8,522 nucleotides of DNA from Candidatus Nitrosopelagicus sp. (GTDB taxonomy: Archaea > Thermoproteota > Nitrososphaeria > Nitrososphaerales > Nitrosopumilaceae), in assembly GCA_018691945.1 (NCBI GenBank), contig JABHJJ010000105.1:1-8522 (forward strand), in the 5' to 3' direction. How positions within the stretch are numbered: position 1 is the first letter of the stretch; every line of letters begins with the position of its first letter. Made by a program: the position numbers and the translations under genes. Shown here piece after piece: positions 1 through 5,198 of this stretch. The notes beneath the pieces are model-generated. The model did not search any database and was not told the origin of the DNA. It worked only from the letters and a program-made list of their open reading frames with translations.

Positions 1-111
1 GCAGTAGTTCCAGAATTTGGTACAATCGCATCTTTGGTACTTGTTGTTGCAATTTCTTCAATCGTAGTACTATCTGCAAAAGGCAGACTTAGCTTCACAC
101 CACGAATCTAA
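1..111 (+). CDS. C-terminal end of a PEFG-CTERM surface protein (5' truncated)
   Basis: Only the last 36 codons and the TAA stop (109-111) of a gene entering from the left edge are visible. The peptide has the three-part layout of an archaeosortase sorting signal: a Pro-Glu-Phe-Gly motif (residues 4-7 of the fragment, codons 10-21), a hydrophobic membrane-spanning stretch of about 18 residues rich in Val, Leu, Ile and Ser, and a short basic tail with Lys and two Arg. From family knowledge, PEFG-CTERM tails occur on secreted proteins of ammonia-oxidising archaea and are thought to be processed by an archaeosortase-family membrane enzyme that leaves the protein anchored at the cell surface. The function of the main part of this protein cannot be judged, because it lies outside the window. 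The gene is followed by a T-rich stretch that probably ends its transcript. Confidence 0.85.
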   Translation, partial: AVVPEFGTIASLVLVVAISSIVVLSAKGRLSFTPRI

Positions 112-117
112 CTGTCC

Positions 118-144
118 ACTTTTCTTATTTTCTTATTTTTCTTT
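118..144 (+). terminator. T-rich termination region after the PEFG-CTERM gene
   Basis: Starting about seven bases after the stop codon, the plus strand carries repeated runs of three to five T broken only by single C or A bases. Archaeal RNA polymerase terminates at T-rich tracts without needing a hairpin, and no stable stem precedes this tract. This is the clearest candidate terminator on the plus strand of the window. Confidence 0.6.
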
Positions 145-152
145 AGTACTAT

Positions 153-159
153 CTATAGA
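153..159 (+). promoter_or_regulatory. Candidate TATA box for the 219-residue gene
   Basis: CTATAGA lies just after the T-rich terminator. Its upstream edge is 29 bases from an ATG at 182 and 50 bases from the TTG at 203. The spacing to 182 matches the promoter-to-start spacing of the other genes in this window, whereas the spacing to 203 does not. If the box is real, transcription would start near 178-182. Confidence 0.4.
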
Positions 160-202
160 CTTGTTAAACTTCTTAAGACGCATGTTTCTTCAAACAATAT
201 AG

Positions 203-862
203 TTGGATGTCGAAAAATTTCAAGATGATGTTTACTCTATAACTGAACTCTTGTCTGAGCATTTGCCTCCTGAATTAACTCCTAAATTGAATTTTGTTAG
301 ACAAACTCTAATTGAATTCTACAAAAAAAATCTTGTAAAGATTAATCACTCTATTCTTGAATTAATCTGTGCAGCCGAGCTAATCTCTCATGGATTTTCA
401 GTAGACGTTGAAAAATCAGTCTCAGATATTTTGGTATGTGATTTATTTGGAAAAAAAGGTGATGGAACCTCTATAATTGAGATTGAAACTGGTTTTACTC
501 CTCCTGAACATGCCTTAGATACCGTAGATTACTATGTGGCAAGAATTGTCAGTAAGATTGCAAGATATAGTAAATACTGCGGAAAGTTCTCCCTTGCAAC
601 TCCTGTAGTGAACATTTTGCCTATATCTGACATATTTTTGCTTTCACCAAATGCACGAAAACCTGAAGATGTAATGAAACTAAAAAAACTCTGTGACCGA
701 TTTTACAAAAACCCTCAGATTAAATTAGAAGATATTCAAAACGCTCACATTCATTCCATCTATTTGATAAACACCGATAAAGGATTTGCCAAAGAAATGG
801 ATCCTGAGATGTATCTTCAATTAACAAAACAATTGATGTCACAAAGTGAAATCGATCTTTAA
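203..862 (+). CDS. Conserved hypothetical protein, possible PD-(D/E)XK nuclease-like fold
   Basis: A 219-residue soluble protein with no signal peptide or membrane segment; I do not recognise a named family. Residues 50-97 resemble the core of PD-(D/E)XK enzymes: a helix with Glu53, a strand with Asp75 in a Ser-Asp-Ile-Leu context, and a strand with Glu93-Ile-Glu95-Thr-Gly. The usual final Lys of the motif is replaced by Glu95, so catalysis is doubtful. A basic helical region with several Lys, Arg and Tyr follows at 112-129. The opening codon is TTG at 203, immediately after an in-frame TAG (200-202). An in-frame ATG lies at 182 but is cut off by that stop, and no in-frame ATG exists until codon 157, so TTG is the best available start. 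No Shine-Dalgarno site is visible. The nuclease-like reading is inference; the gene itself is well supported by its length. Confidence 0.75.
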   Translation: MDVEKFQDDVYSITELLSEHLPPELTPKLNFVRQTLIEFYKKNLVKINHSILELICAAELISHGFSVDVEKSVSDILVCDLFGKKGDGTSIIEIETGFTPPEHALDTVDYYVARIVSKIARYSKYCGKFSLATPVVNILPISDIFLLSPNARKPEDVMKLKKLCDRFYKNPQIKLEDIQNAHIHSIYLINTDKGFAKEMDPEMYLQLTKQLMSQSEIDL

Positions 863-904
863 TTACACAAATTTGATCCTTGAAACTCTTAATTTCTCAT
901 AAGG

Positions 905-911
905 TTTAATA
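905..911 (+). promoter_or_regulatory. TATA box of the EF-2 operon
   Basis: TTTAATA preceded by a purine-containing stretch (AAGG at 901-904) that could serve as a TFB recognition element. Its upstream edge is 32 bases before the EF-2 ATG, so transcription would start only a few bases ahead of the start codon. A weak GGATGAT site at 924-930 would then be largely outside the transcript. Confidence 0.5.
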
Positions 912-936
912 CCTGACTATCTAGGATGATTGCCAT

Positions 937-3132
937 ATGACTAAATACAAGTCCACAGCTGAAGTGATGAAAATTATCAGTGATAAAGATAAGATCAGAA
1001 ACTTTGGTGTCATTGCACACGTGGACCACGGAAAAACCACTATGAGTGATAGTCTTTTGGCACACTCTGGAATTATCTCGCCATCAACTGCTGGAAGTGC
1101 ATTAGCAATGGATTCAATGAAAGCAGAACAAGAAAGAGGAATCACAATTGTTCAAGCTAATGTCACATTACACTATCAAGAAGATGGCAATGATTATGTC
1201 ATCAACATGATTGATACTCCTGGACATGTAGACTTTTCTGGTCGTGTAATCCGAAGTCTTAGAGCAATTGACGGTGCTGTTGTTGTTTGTGATGCAGTAG
1301 AGGGGATAATGACTCAAACAGAAACTGTAACTAGAATGTCACTCGAGGAAAGAGTTAGACCTGTTTTGTATATTAATAAAATTGATCGGCTCATCAAAGA
1401 ATTGAGATTAACTCCTGAAAAAATGCAAGAAACACTTGCAAATGTTGTTCAAAATTTTAATGAATTAATCGATACTTATGCTGAAGATGAATACAAGGAA
1501 AAATGGAAAGTATCAATTCAGGATGGAAGTGTAACATTTGGTTCTGCAAAGGACAGATGGGCAATTAATGTAGATATTATGAAGAAAAAGGGTGTTACCT
1601 TCAAAGATGTGATTGATGCATATTCAGATTCTGGCAAAGTTGAGGATTTAGTAGAAAAAGCGCCTCTGGCAGAAGGTGTTCTTGGAATGGTAGTTAAACA
1701 TCATCCGCCACCACATACTGCACAAAAGTATAGAATTCCAAAAATTTGGAAAGGTGACTTGGAATCTGATACAGGTAAAGCACTTCTTGCATGTGATGAT
1801 AATGGTCCTACAATTATGATGTGTGTTAACATGACAATTGATCCTGCAGCTGGCCCTGTAGCGATTGGAAGATTATTTTCTGGAACCATAAAAGATGGTC
1901 AAACAATTAACATTATTGATACAAAACGTGAAGGTCGTGTACAATCTGTAAACTTTTTCATGTCAAATATAAGAGAACAAGTAGGTCAATTGGGCGCCGG
2001 AAACATTCCTGCATTACTTGGATTAACTGATGTTCGTGCAGGTCAAACTCTTTCTACAGTAAAAGGTATTCCTGTGTTCGAAGCATCAAAATATGTTTCA
2101 GAACCTGTTGTACAAATGGCAATTGAACCAAAACATCCAAAAGACTTGCCAAAACTTGTAGAAGTTCTACGAAAACTAACAATTGAAGATCCAAACCTTG
2201 TAATCAAAATTGATGAAGAAAGTGGTGAAACTATCATGGCAGGAATGGGGGTATTGCACCTTGATGTTGCAGTTAACTTGATCAAAGATGCAAAAGTTGA
2301 GATTATAACTTCTGAACCATTAATCAACTACAGAGAAACAATTAACGGTGGTTGTGAACCTGTCATGGCAAAATCTCCAAACCGTCACAATAAAATTTTC
2401 ATGAAAGTAGAACCACTAGAGCCTGAAATTGCTGAGATGTGTAGAAATGGGACATTAAGTGAAATGAAAGATAAAAAAGAGACTGCTCAAATATTACGTG
2501 ATAAAGGCTGGGAACCAGATGTTGCAAAGAAGGTTATGAGATTTGATTCTCGTGGAAACGTTATGATTAATGGCACAAGAGGTGTTCAATTTGTAGATGA
2601 ATCTACTGATTCGTTACTATCTGGATTTGATGAAGTAATGAGTGAAGGCGGTTTAACAAAAGAACAGGTACGAAACTGTAAATTCACATTTACACACTTT
2701 GTTCCTCACGAAGACACTGCTCACAGAGGCTTGTCACAAATTGGTCCTGCATCAAGACGTGCATGCCTTGCAGCATTTTTGTCTGCAGAGCCTGTATTAT
2801 TAGAACCAATGCTTGCAATTGAGGTACGCGTTCCAACTGATCTTATTGGAAATGTTTCATCTGTATTGCAAGGAAAACGTGGTAAAGTTTTGGACATGCA
2901 ACAAAAAGGTGCAACAAGTATTGTAATTGGCGAGGTTCCTGCAGTTGAAACATTTGACATCTCTGAGAAAATGCGTGGTCAAACAGCTGGTAAGGCAATG
3001 TGGAATACACACTTCAAAGCATGGACACCTGTGCCAAAATCAATTGCTGCAACTCTAACTGAAGATATACGAAAAAGAAAAGGCTTAAGCCCAAATCCTC
3101 CGGAACCAACTGAATTTATCGATAGAGACTAA
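937..3132 (+). CDS. fusA: Translation elongation factor 2 (aEF-2)
   Basis: Cytosolic GTPase that moves tRNA and mRNA through the ribosome after each peptide bond. At 731 residues it has the usual archaeal EF-2 length. The GTPase motifs are all present: G1 at residues 27-35 (Ala-His-Val-Asp-His-Gly-Lys-Thr-Thr), G2 Arg-Gly-Ile-Thr at 67-70, G3 Asp-Thr-Pro-Gly-His at 93-97 and G4 Asn-Lys-Ile-Asp at 147-150. The later beta-barrel and alpha/beta domains follow to the C-terminus. His596 sits in the loop at the tip of domain IV (Ala-His-Arg-Gly-Leu-Ser-Gln) and is the expected diphthamide site; the common Gly-Gly-Gly after Arg is Gly-Leu-Ser here. The ATG at 937 places G1 at the normal distance from the N-terminus. 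The TAA stop overlaps the ATG of the next ORF by one base, so the two are probably one operon. The bacterial symbol fusA is used by convention; the archaeal name is aef2. Confidence 0.98.
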   Translation: MTKYKSTAEVMKIISDKDKIRNFGVIAHVDHGKTTMSDSLLAHSGIISPSTAGSALAMDSMKAEQERGITIVQANVTLHYQEDGNDYVINMIDTPGHVDFSGRVIRSLRAIDGAVVVCDAVEGIMTQTETVTRMSLEERVRPVLYINKIDRLIKELRLTPEKMQETLANVVQNFNELIDTYAEDEYKEKWKVSIQDGSVTFGSAKDRWAINVDIMKKKGVTFKDVIDAYSDSGKVEDLVEKAPLAEGVLGMVVKHHPPPHTAQKYRIPKIWKGDLESDTGKALLACDDNGPTIMMCVNMTIDPAAGPVAIGRLFSGTIKDGQTINIIDTKREGRVQSVNFFMSNIREQVGQLGAGNIPALLGLTDVRAGQTLSTVKGIPVFEASKYVSEPVVQMAIEPKHPKDLPKLVEVLRKLTIEDPNLVIKIDEESGETIMAGMGVLHLDVAVNLIKDAKVEIITSEPLINYRETINGGCEPVMAKSPNRHNKIFMKVEPLEPEIAEMCRNGTLSEMKDKKETAQILRDKGWEPDVAKKVMRFDSRGNVMINGTRGVQFVDESTDSLLSGFDEVMSEGGLTKEQVRNCKFTFTHFVPHEDTAHRGLSQIGPASRRACLAAFLSAEPVLLEPMLAIEVRVPTDLIGNVSSVLQGKRGKVLDMQQKGATSIVIGEVPAVETFDISEKMRGQTAGKAMWNTHFKAWTPVPKSIAATLTEDIRKRKGLSPNPPEPTEFIDRD

Positions 3133-3329
3133 TGGTCAAAATCGAAACCTTTGATGCAACTACCTTCTGGAATAAATCATATGCACATCAACGTGGCAAA
3201 TTACTAAAACGTGTTCAAGTGCCTGATGATCAAATTAAAATTTTGGTAAACAAACCATATTTGGAGCTTCCTGCACCGCTTAGATATGAAATAGAAACAA
3301 GTGGAATTAAAAAAACTGAGTTAACATAG
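3132..3329 (+). CDS. Small conserved-looking hypothetical protein coupled to EF-2
   Basis: A 65-residue charged, soluble protein that I do not recognise. It is rich in Lys and has several aromatic residues (Phe7, Phe12, Trp13, Tyr17, Tyr43). It has no membrane segment and no Cys, so it is not a zinc ribbon. Its ATG shares one base with the EF-2 stop (TAATG), no Shine-Dalgarno site lies ahead of it, and no room exists for a separate promoter outside EF-2. Translation therefore most likely depends on ribosomes that have just finished EF-2. The context suggests a role connected to translation, but this is only guilt by association. Its codon use and AT-rich character match its neighbours. Confidence 0.75.
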   Translation: MVKIETFDATTFWNKSYAHQRGKLLKRVQVPDDQIKILVNKPYLELPAPLRYEIETSGIKKTELT

Positions 3330-3337
3330 GCTTAATC

Positions 3338-3346
3338 ATATAAATA
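3338..3346 (+). promoter_or_regulatory. TATA box of the cbtA-like gene
   Basis: ATATAAATA is the most canonical archaeal TATA box in the window. Its upstream edge is 34 bases before the ATG at 3372. The whole gap between the preceding stop and this ATG is 42 bases, too short for a cobalamin riboswitch, which is about 200 bases. Confidence 0.6.
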
Positions 3347-3371
3347 GAAAAACAATAATTGTGTTTTATAC

Positions 3372-4091
3372 ATGAAAACTGGTCTTTTTATTATTATTGT
3401 ATTAATCTCTGGATGCTTTGCAGGTTTAGTACATGGCGGTCTTAATCTCATTCTTGTTGAACCATATCTTGATCAAGCAATTAGTATAGAAAATCAAACA
3501 TTATTTGCAACCGGTGAAGAAGAGGATACTACTTCATTCTGGGTTGAATACAACTCATATCGTGTATGGCAAAAAGGTGGACAAGTTTTAGCTGGTGCAA
3601 TACTTGGAACTTCAATTGCAGCATTAGTGGGGATTGTATTTCTTTTTGTGAGAAAAAGTCTTCCCGAAGGAAACAATGTCAAAAAAACGTTAATTCTATC
3701 AGGGTTAATGTGGTTTACAATCTTTGTAATTCCATTTCTAAAATATCCTGCCAATCCTCCAACTGTGGGTGATGCCGAAACTGTCGTAATGAGAGGAATC
3801 TTATTTTTATCGTTCATTACAATCTCTGGATTAGGGGCTGTTGCATTTTATCAAGTCTACAAGAAACTACAAAATAAAAAATTTCTTGCATTTGTAGGAT
3901 ATGCTGTATTTATTGGTGTAGCATTCTTTTTAATGCCAGAAAACCCGGATGAGATTACCGCACCTATGGATCTAGTTGAAGGATTTAGAGGTGCATCGTT
4001 TGTAGCTGTATCTGTTTATTGGTTAACACTCGGACTAATTCTTGGCGGATTTGTTGAAAAACTTCAAGAGCGACTTAATCTAAATAGATAA
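3372..4091 (+). CDS. cbtA: CbtA-family membrane protein, probable cobalt transporter subunit
   Basis: A 239-residue integral membrane protein with five or six hydrophobic helices at about residues 4-20, 70-93, 107-122, 141-162, 171-188 and 206-228. The strongest family signature is the Pro-Phe-Leu-Lys-Tyr-Pro-Ala-Asn-Pro-Pro block at 121-130, followed by Val-Gly-Asp-x-Glu-Thr and an Arg (141) at the start of the next helix. The N-terminal Gly-Leu-Val-His-Gly-Gly region leading to Glu-Pro-Tyr-Leu-Asp-Gln-Ala-Ile is also typical of CbtA. In bacteria CbtA is predicted to take up cobalt together with the one-helix, His-rich CbtB, often under a cobalamin riboswitch. Neither CbtB nor a riboswitch is seen here. 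Ammonia-oxidising archaea make cobalamin, so cobalt import is a sensible role, but transport has to my knowledge been predicted rather than shown for this family. The gene has its own promoter and no Shine-Dalgarno site. Confidence 0.85.
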   Translation: MKTGLFIIIVLISGCFAGLVHGGLNLILVEPYLDQAISIENQTLFATGEEEDTTSFWVEYNSYRVWQKGGQVLAGAILGTSIAALVGIVFLFVRKSLPEGNNVKKTLILSGLMWFTIFVIPFLKYPANPPTVGDAETVVMRGILFLSFITISGLGAVAFYQVYKKLQNKKFLAFVGYAVFIGVAFFLMPENPDEITAPMDLVEGFRGASFVAVSVYWLTLGLILGGFVEKLQERLNLNR

Positions 4092-4121
4092 TAATTTGAA
4101 CGATCGAAACACTGGATATCC

Positions 4122-4130
4122 ATAAATTAT
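4122..4130 (+). promoter_or_regulatory. Candidate TATA box of the DUF427 gene
   Basis: ATAAATTAT with its upstream edge 29 bases before the ATG at 4151. It lies in a 59-base gap after cbtA that contains no other recognisable signal and no Shine-Dalgarno sequence. Confidence 0.45.
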
Positions 4131-4150
4131 CTGAAATTATATCAAAAGTA

Positions 4151-4429
4151 ATGAAGGCAATATGGAATGATACAATAATTGCAGAAAGCAGTGATACCGT
4201 TGTAATTGAAGGGAATCATTATTTTCCACCTGATTCGATAAAAAATGAATTTTTCAAAAAAACTGATACTAGTACGTCATGCCCATGGAAAGGTATGGCA
4301 AGTTATTATTCTGTCATCGTAAATGGGAAAACAAATATCGACTGTGCATGGTATTATCCTGTTCCTAGTAAAGAAGCTGAAAAAATTAAAGATATGATTG
4401 CTTTTTGGAATGGTGTACAAGTAATCTAA
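4151..4429 (+). CDS. DUF427 domain protein
   Basis: A 92-residue single-domain protein of the DUF427 family (Pfam PF04248, also listed there as NTP_transf_9). The family signature is present in order: an N-terminal Lys-Ala-Ile-Trp-Asn segment leading to Ile-Ala-Glu-Ser (residues 9-13), a Tyr-Phe-Pro-Pro motif (24-27), a Thr-x-Cys-Pro-Trp-Lys-Gly block (42-48), an Ala-Trp-Tyr-Tyr-Pro segment (66-70), and a terminal Ile-Ala-Phe-Trp-Asn segment (83-87). The length equals that of the single-domain members. The biochemical function of the family is not established, so no reaction is proposed. It has no signal peptide or membrane helix and is probably cytosolic. It stands as its own unit with a TATA-like box upstream; its TAA stop lies inside the TATA-like box of the next small gene. 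Confidence 0.88.
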   Translation: MKAIWNDTIIAESSDTVVIEGNHYFPPDSIKNEFFKKTDTSTSCPWKGMASYYSVIVNGKTNIDCAWYYPVPSKEAEKIKDMIAFWNGVQVI

Positions 4430-4432
4430 ATA
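4426..4432 (+). promoter_or_regulatory. Candidate TATA box of the 57-residue Cys-rich gene
   Basis: CTAAATA overlaps the stop codon of the DUF427 gene (4427-4429). Its upstream edge is 28 bases before the ATG at 4454, in line with the spacing at the other genes. Co-transcription with the DUF427 gene across the 24-base gap is an alternative. Confidence 0.35.
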
Positions 4433-4453
4433 GTAGTTTATGATGGATTCCTT

Positions 4454-4627
4454 ATGGTAGGTCCACAAGATGGAGGATTTGGCTTTGATCAATCAAAAAA
4501 ATACACAAGTGTAGATAATTTAGAAAAAATTTGTGTTCAATGTCAGGCAGGACAACACAAAAAATGTCTTTTCAAATCAAAAGAAGAGCCGAGTTGTGAT
4601 TGTGAACATTGTCTAATTTATGGTTAG
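4454..4627 (+). CDS. Small Cys-rich, probable zinc-binding protein
   Basis: A 57-residue ORF with ATG at 4454 and TAG at 4625-4627. After a Gly-rich N-terminus it carries six Cys and two His in an ordered pattern: Cys27-x2-Cys30, His35-x2-Cys38, then Cys48-x-Cys50-x-His52-Cys53. Such paired CxxC-like knuckles are the usual sign of a structural zinc site, possibly two. I do not recognise a named family, and no DNA- or RNA-binding role is shown. An earlier ATG at 4443 is in another frame and stops after five codons, so 4454 is the start. The gene begins 24 bases after the DUF427 gene, and the two may be transcribed together or separately. Confidence 0.78.
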   Translation: MVGPQDGGFGFDQSKKYTSVDNLEKICVQCQAGQHKKCLFKSKEEPSCDCEHCLIYG

Positions 4628-4654
4628 AATTAGTTTCAGCTTAGAAAAATAACC

Positions 4655-4660
4655 TTTAAT
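4655..4660 (+). promoter_or_regulatory. Candidate TATA box of the thioesterase gene
   Basis: TTTAAT followed by CATA, preceded by an A-rich stretch. Its upstream edge is 30 bases before the ATG at 4685. The same TTTAAT core is used at nearly the same distance ahead of EF-2. Confidence 0.5.
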
Positions 4661-4684
4661 CATAACTATTTCTATAAAATTAAA

Positions 4685-5149
4685 ATGGAAAAAACTCCTA
4701 ATGACTCAAAAGCTGAAGTAATTATCAGAATGTTTCCTTCAGATGCAAACCCTGCTGGAAATGTCTTTGGTGGTGCAATTTTAAAGCATATAGACATGGT
4801 TGCAGGAATTGTTGCACAACGTTATAGTCAAACAAACGCGGTAACTGTTAGTATGGATAAGATAAGTTTCTTGAAACCTGTATTTGTTGGAAATGTTCTA
4901 TTTGTAAACGCACGTGTAAACTATGTTCAAAAATCATCTATGGAGATTGAAGTAAATGTTGAAGCTGAAGATATTGCAAAGGGAACACGTGTTCATACTG
5001 GTAATGCATATGTAACATTTGTTGCATTAGACGATAACGGAAAACCAACTCCAGTTCCAACATTACATATTGACAATTCTGAGGATCAAAAGCGTTTTGA
5101 TGAAGGAAAATTTCGTATGGAAAGACGATTGAAACAACGAGAAAATTAG
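4685..5149 (+). CDS. Acyl-CoA thioesterase, hotdog fold
   Basis: A 154-residue cytosolic enzyme of the acyl-CoA hydrolase (YciA/BFIT/Acot) branch of hotdog proteins, which cleave acyl-CoA to free acid and CoA. The signature block spans residues 15-41: Arg-Met-Phe-Pro-Ser-Asp-Ala-Asn, then Gly-Asn-Val-Phe-Gly-Gly and a helix with His35, Asp37 and Met38. Family knowledge points to the Asn before the Gly-Gly and to the helix Asp as active-site residues. The central Thr-Val-Ser-Met-Asp-Lys-Ile-Ser-Phe-Leu-Lys-Pro-Val strand (54-66) is also typical. The C-terminal 30 residues are charged, as in many members. One hotdog domain is present, so the enzyme must at least dimerise. The true substrate cannot be read from sequence. 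Archaea lack bacterial-type fatty acid synthesis, so a metabolic or housekeeping CoA ester is more likely than membrane fatty acids. Confidence 0.92.
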   Translation: MEKTPNDSKAEVIIRMFPSDANPAGNVFGGAILKHIDMVAGIVAQRYSQTNAVTVSMDKISFLKPVFVGNVLFVNARVNYVQKSSMEIEVNVEAEDIAKGTRVHTGNAYVTFVALDDNGKPTPVPTLHIDNSEDQKRFDEGKFRMERRLKQREN

Positions 5150-5166
5150 TCTATCGCTCACACAAC

Positions 5167-5175
5167 TTATAGATA
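5167..5175 (+). promoter_or_regulatory. Candidate TATA box of the J-domain gene
   Basis: TTATAGATA with its upstream edge 32 bases before the ATG at 5199. It lies in the 49-base gap after the thioesterase gene. No Shine-Dalgarno sequence precedes the ATG. Confidence 0.45.
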
Positions 5176-5198
5176 TTCTAAGCGCTGAATGGATTATT

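Noticed and set aside
184..195. Small hairpin (GTTT, CTTC loop, AAAC) upstream of the 219-residue gene
   Set aside because: Four A/T-rich pairs in AT-rich DNA are expected by chance and too weak to act as a regulator.
924..930. GGATGAT as a Shine-Dalgarno site for EF-2
   Set aside because: It is an imperfect match, and given the TATA box at 905-911 it would lie mostly upstream of the transcript start, so it was not listed as a functional site.
1701..1889. Minus-strand open frames inside EF-2 (also 921-1145, 2043-2327, 2721-2960)
   Set aside because: They are antisense shadows of a highly conserved gene, low in complexity and without promoter or ribosome binding site.
3494..3817. Open frames overlapping cbtA on both strands (3494-3817 minus, 3566-3772 plus)
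   Set aside because: cbtA has clear family motifs and membrane helices in its own frame; the alternatives have none.
4277..4492. Minus-strand frame across the DUF427 and Cys-rich genes
   Set aside because: It is antisense to a recognised DUF427 domain and to an ordered Cys/His pattern, and its own product has no recognisable features.
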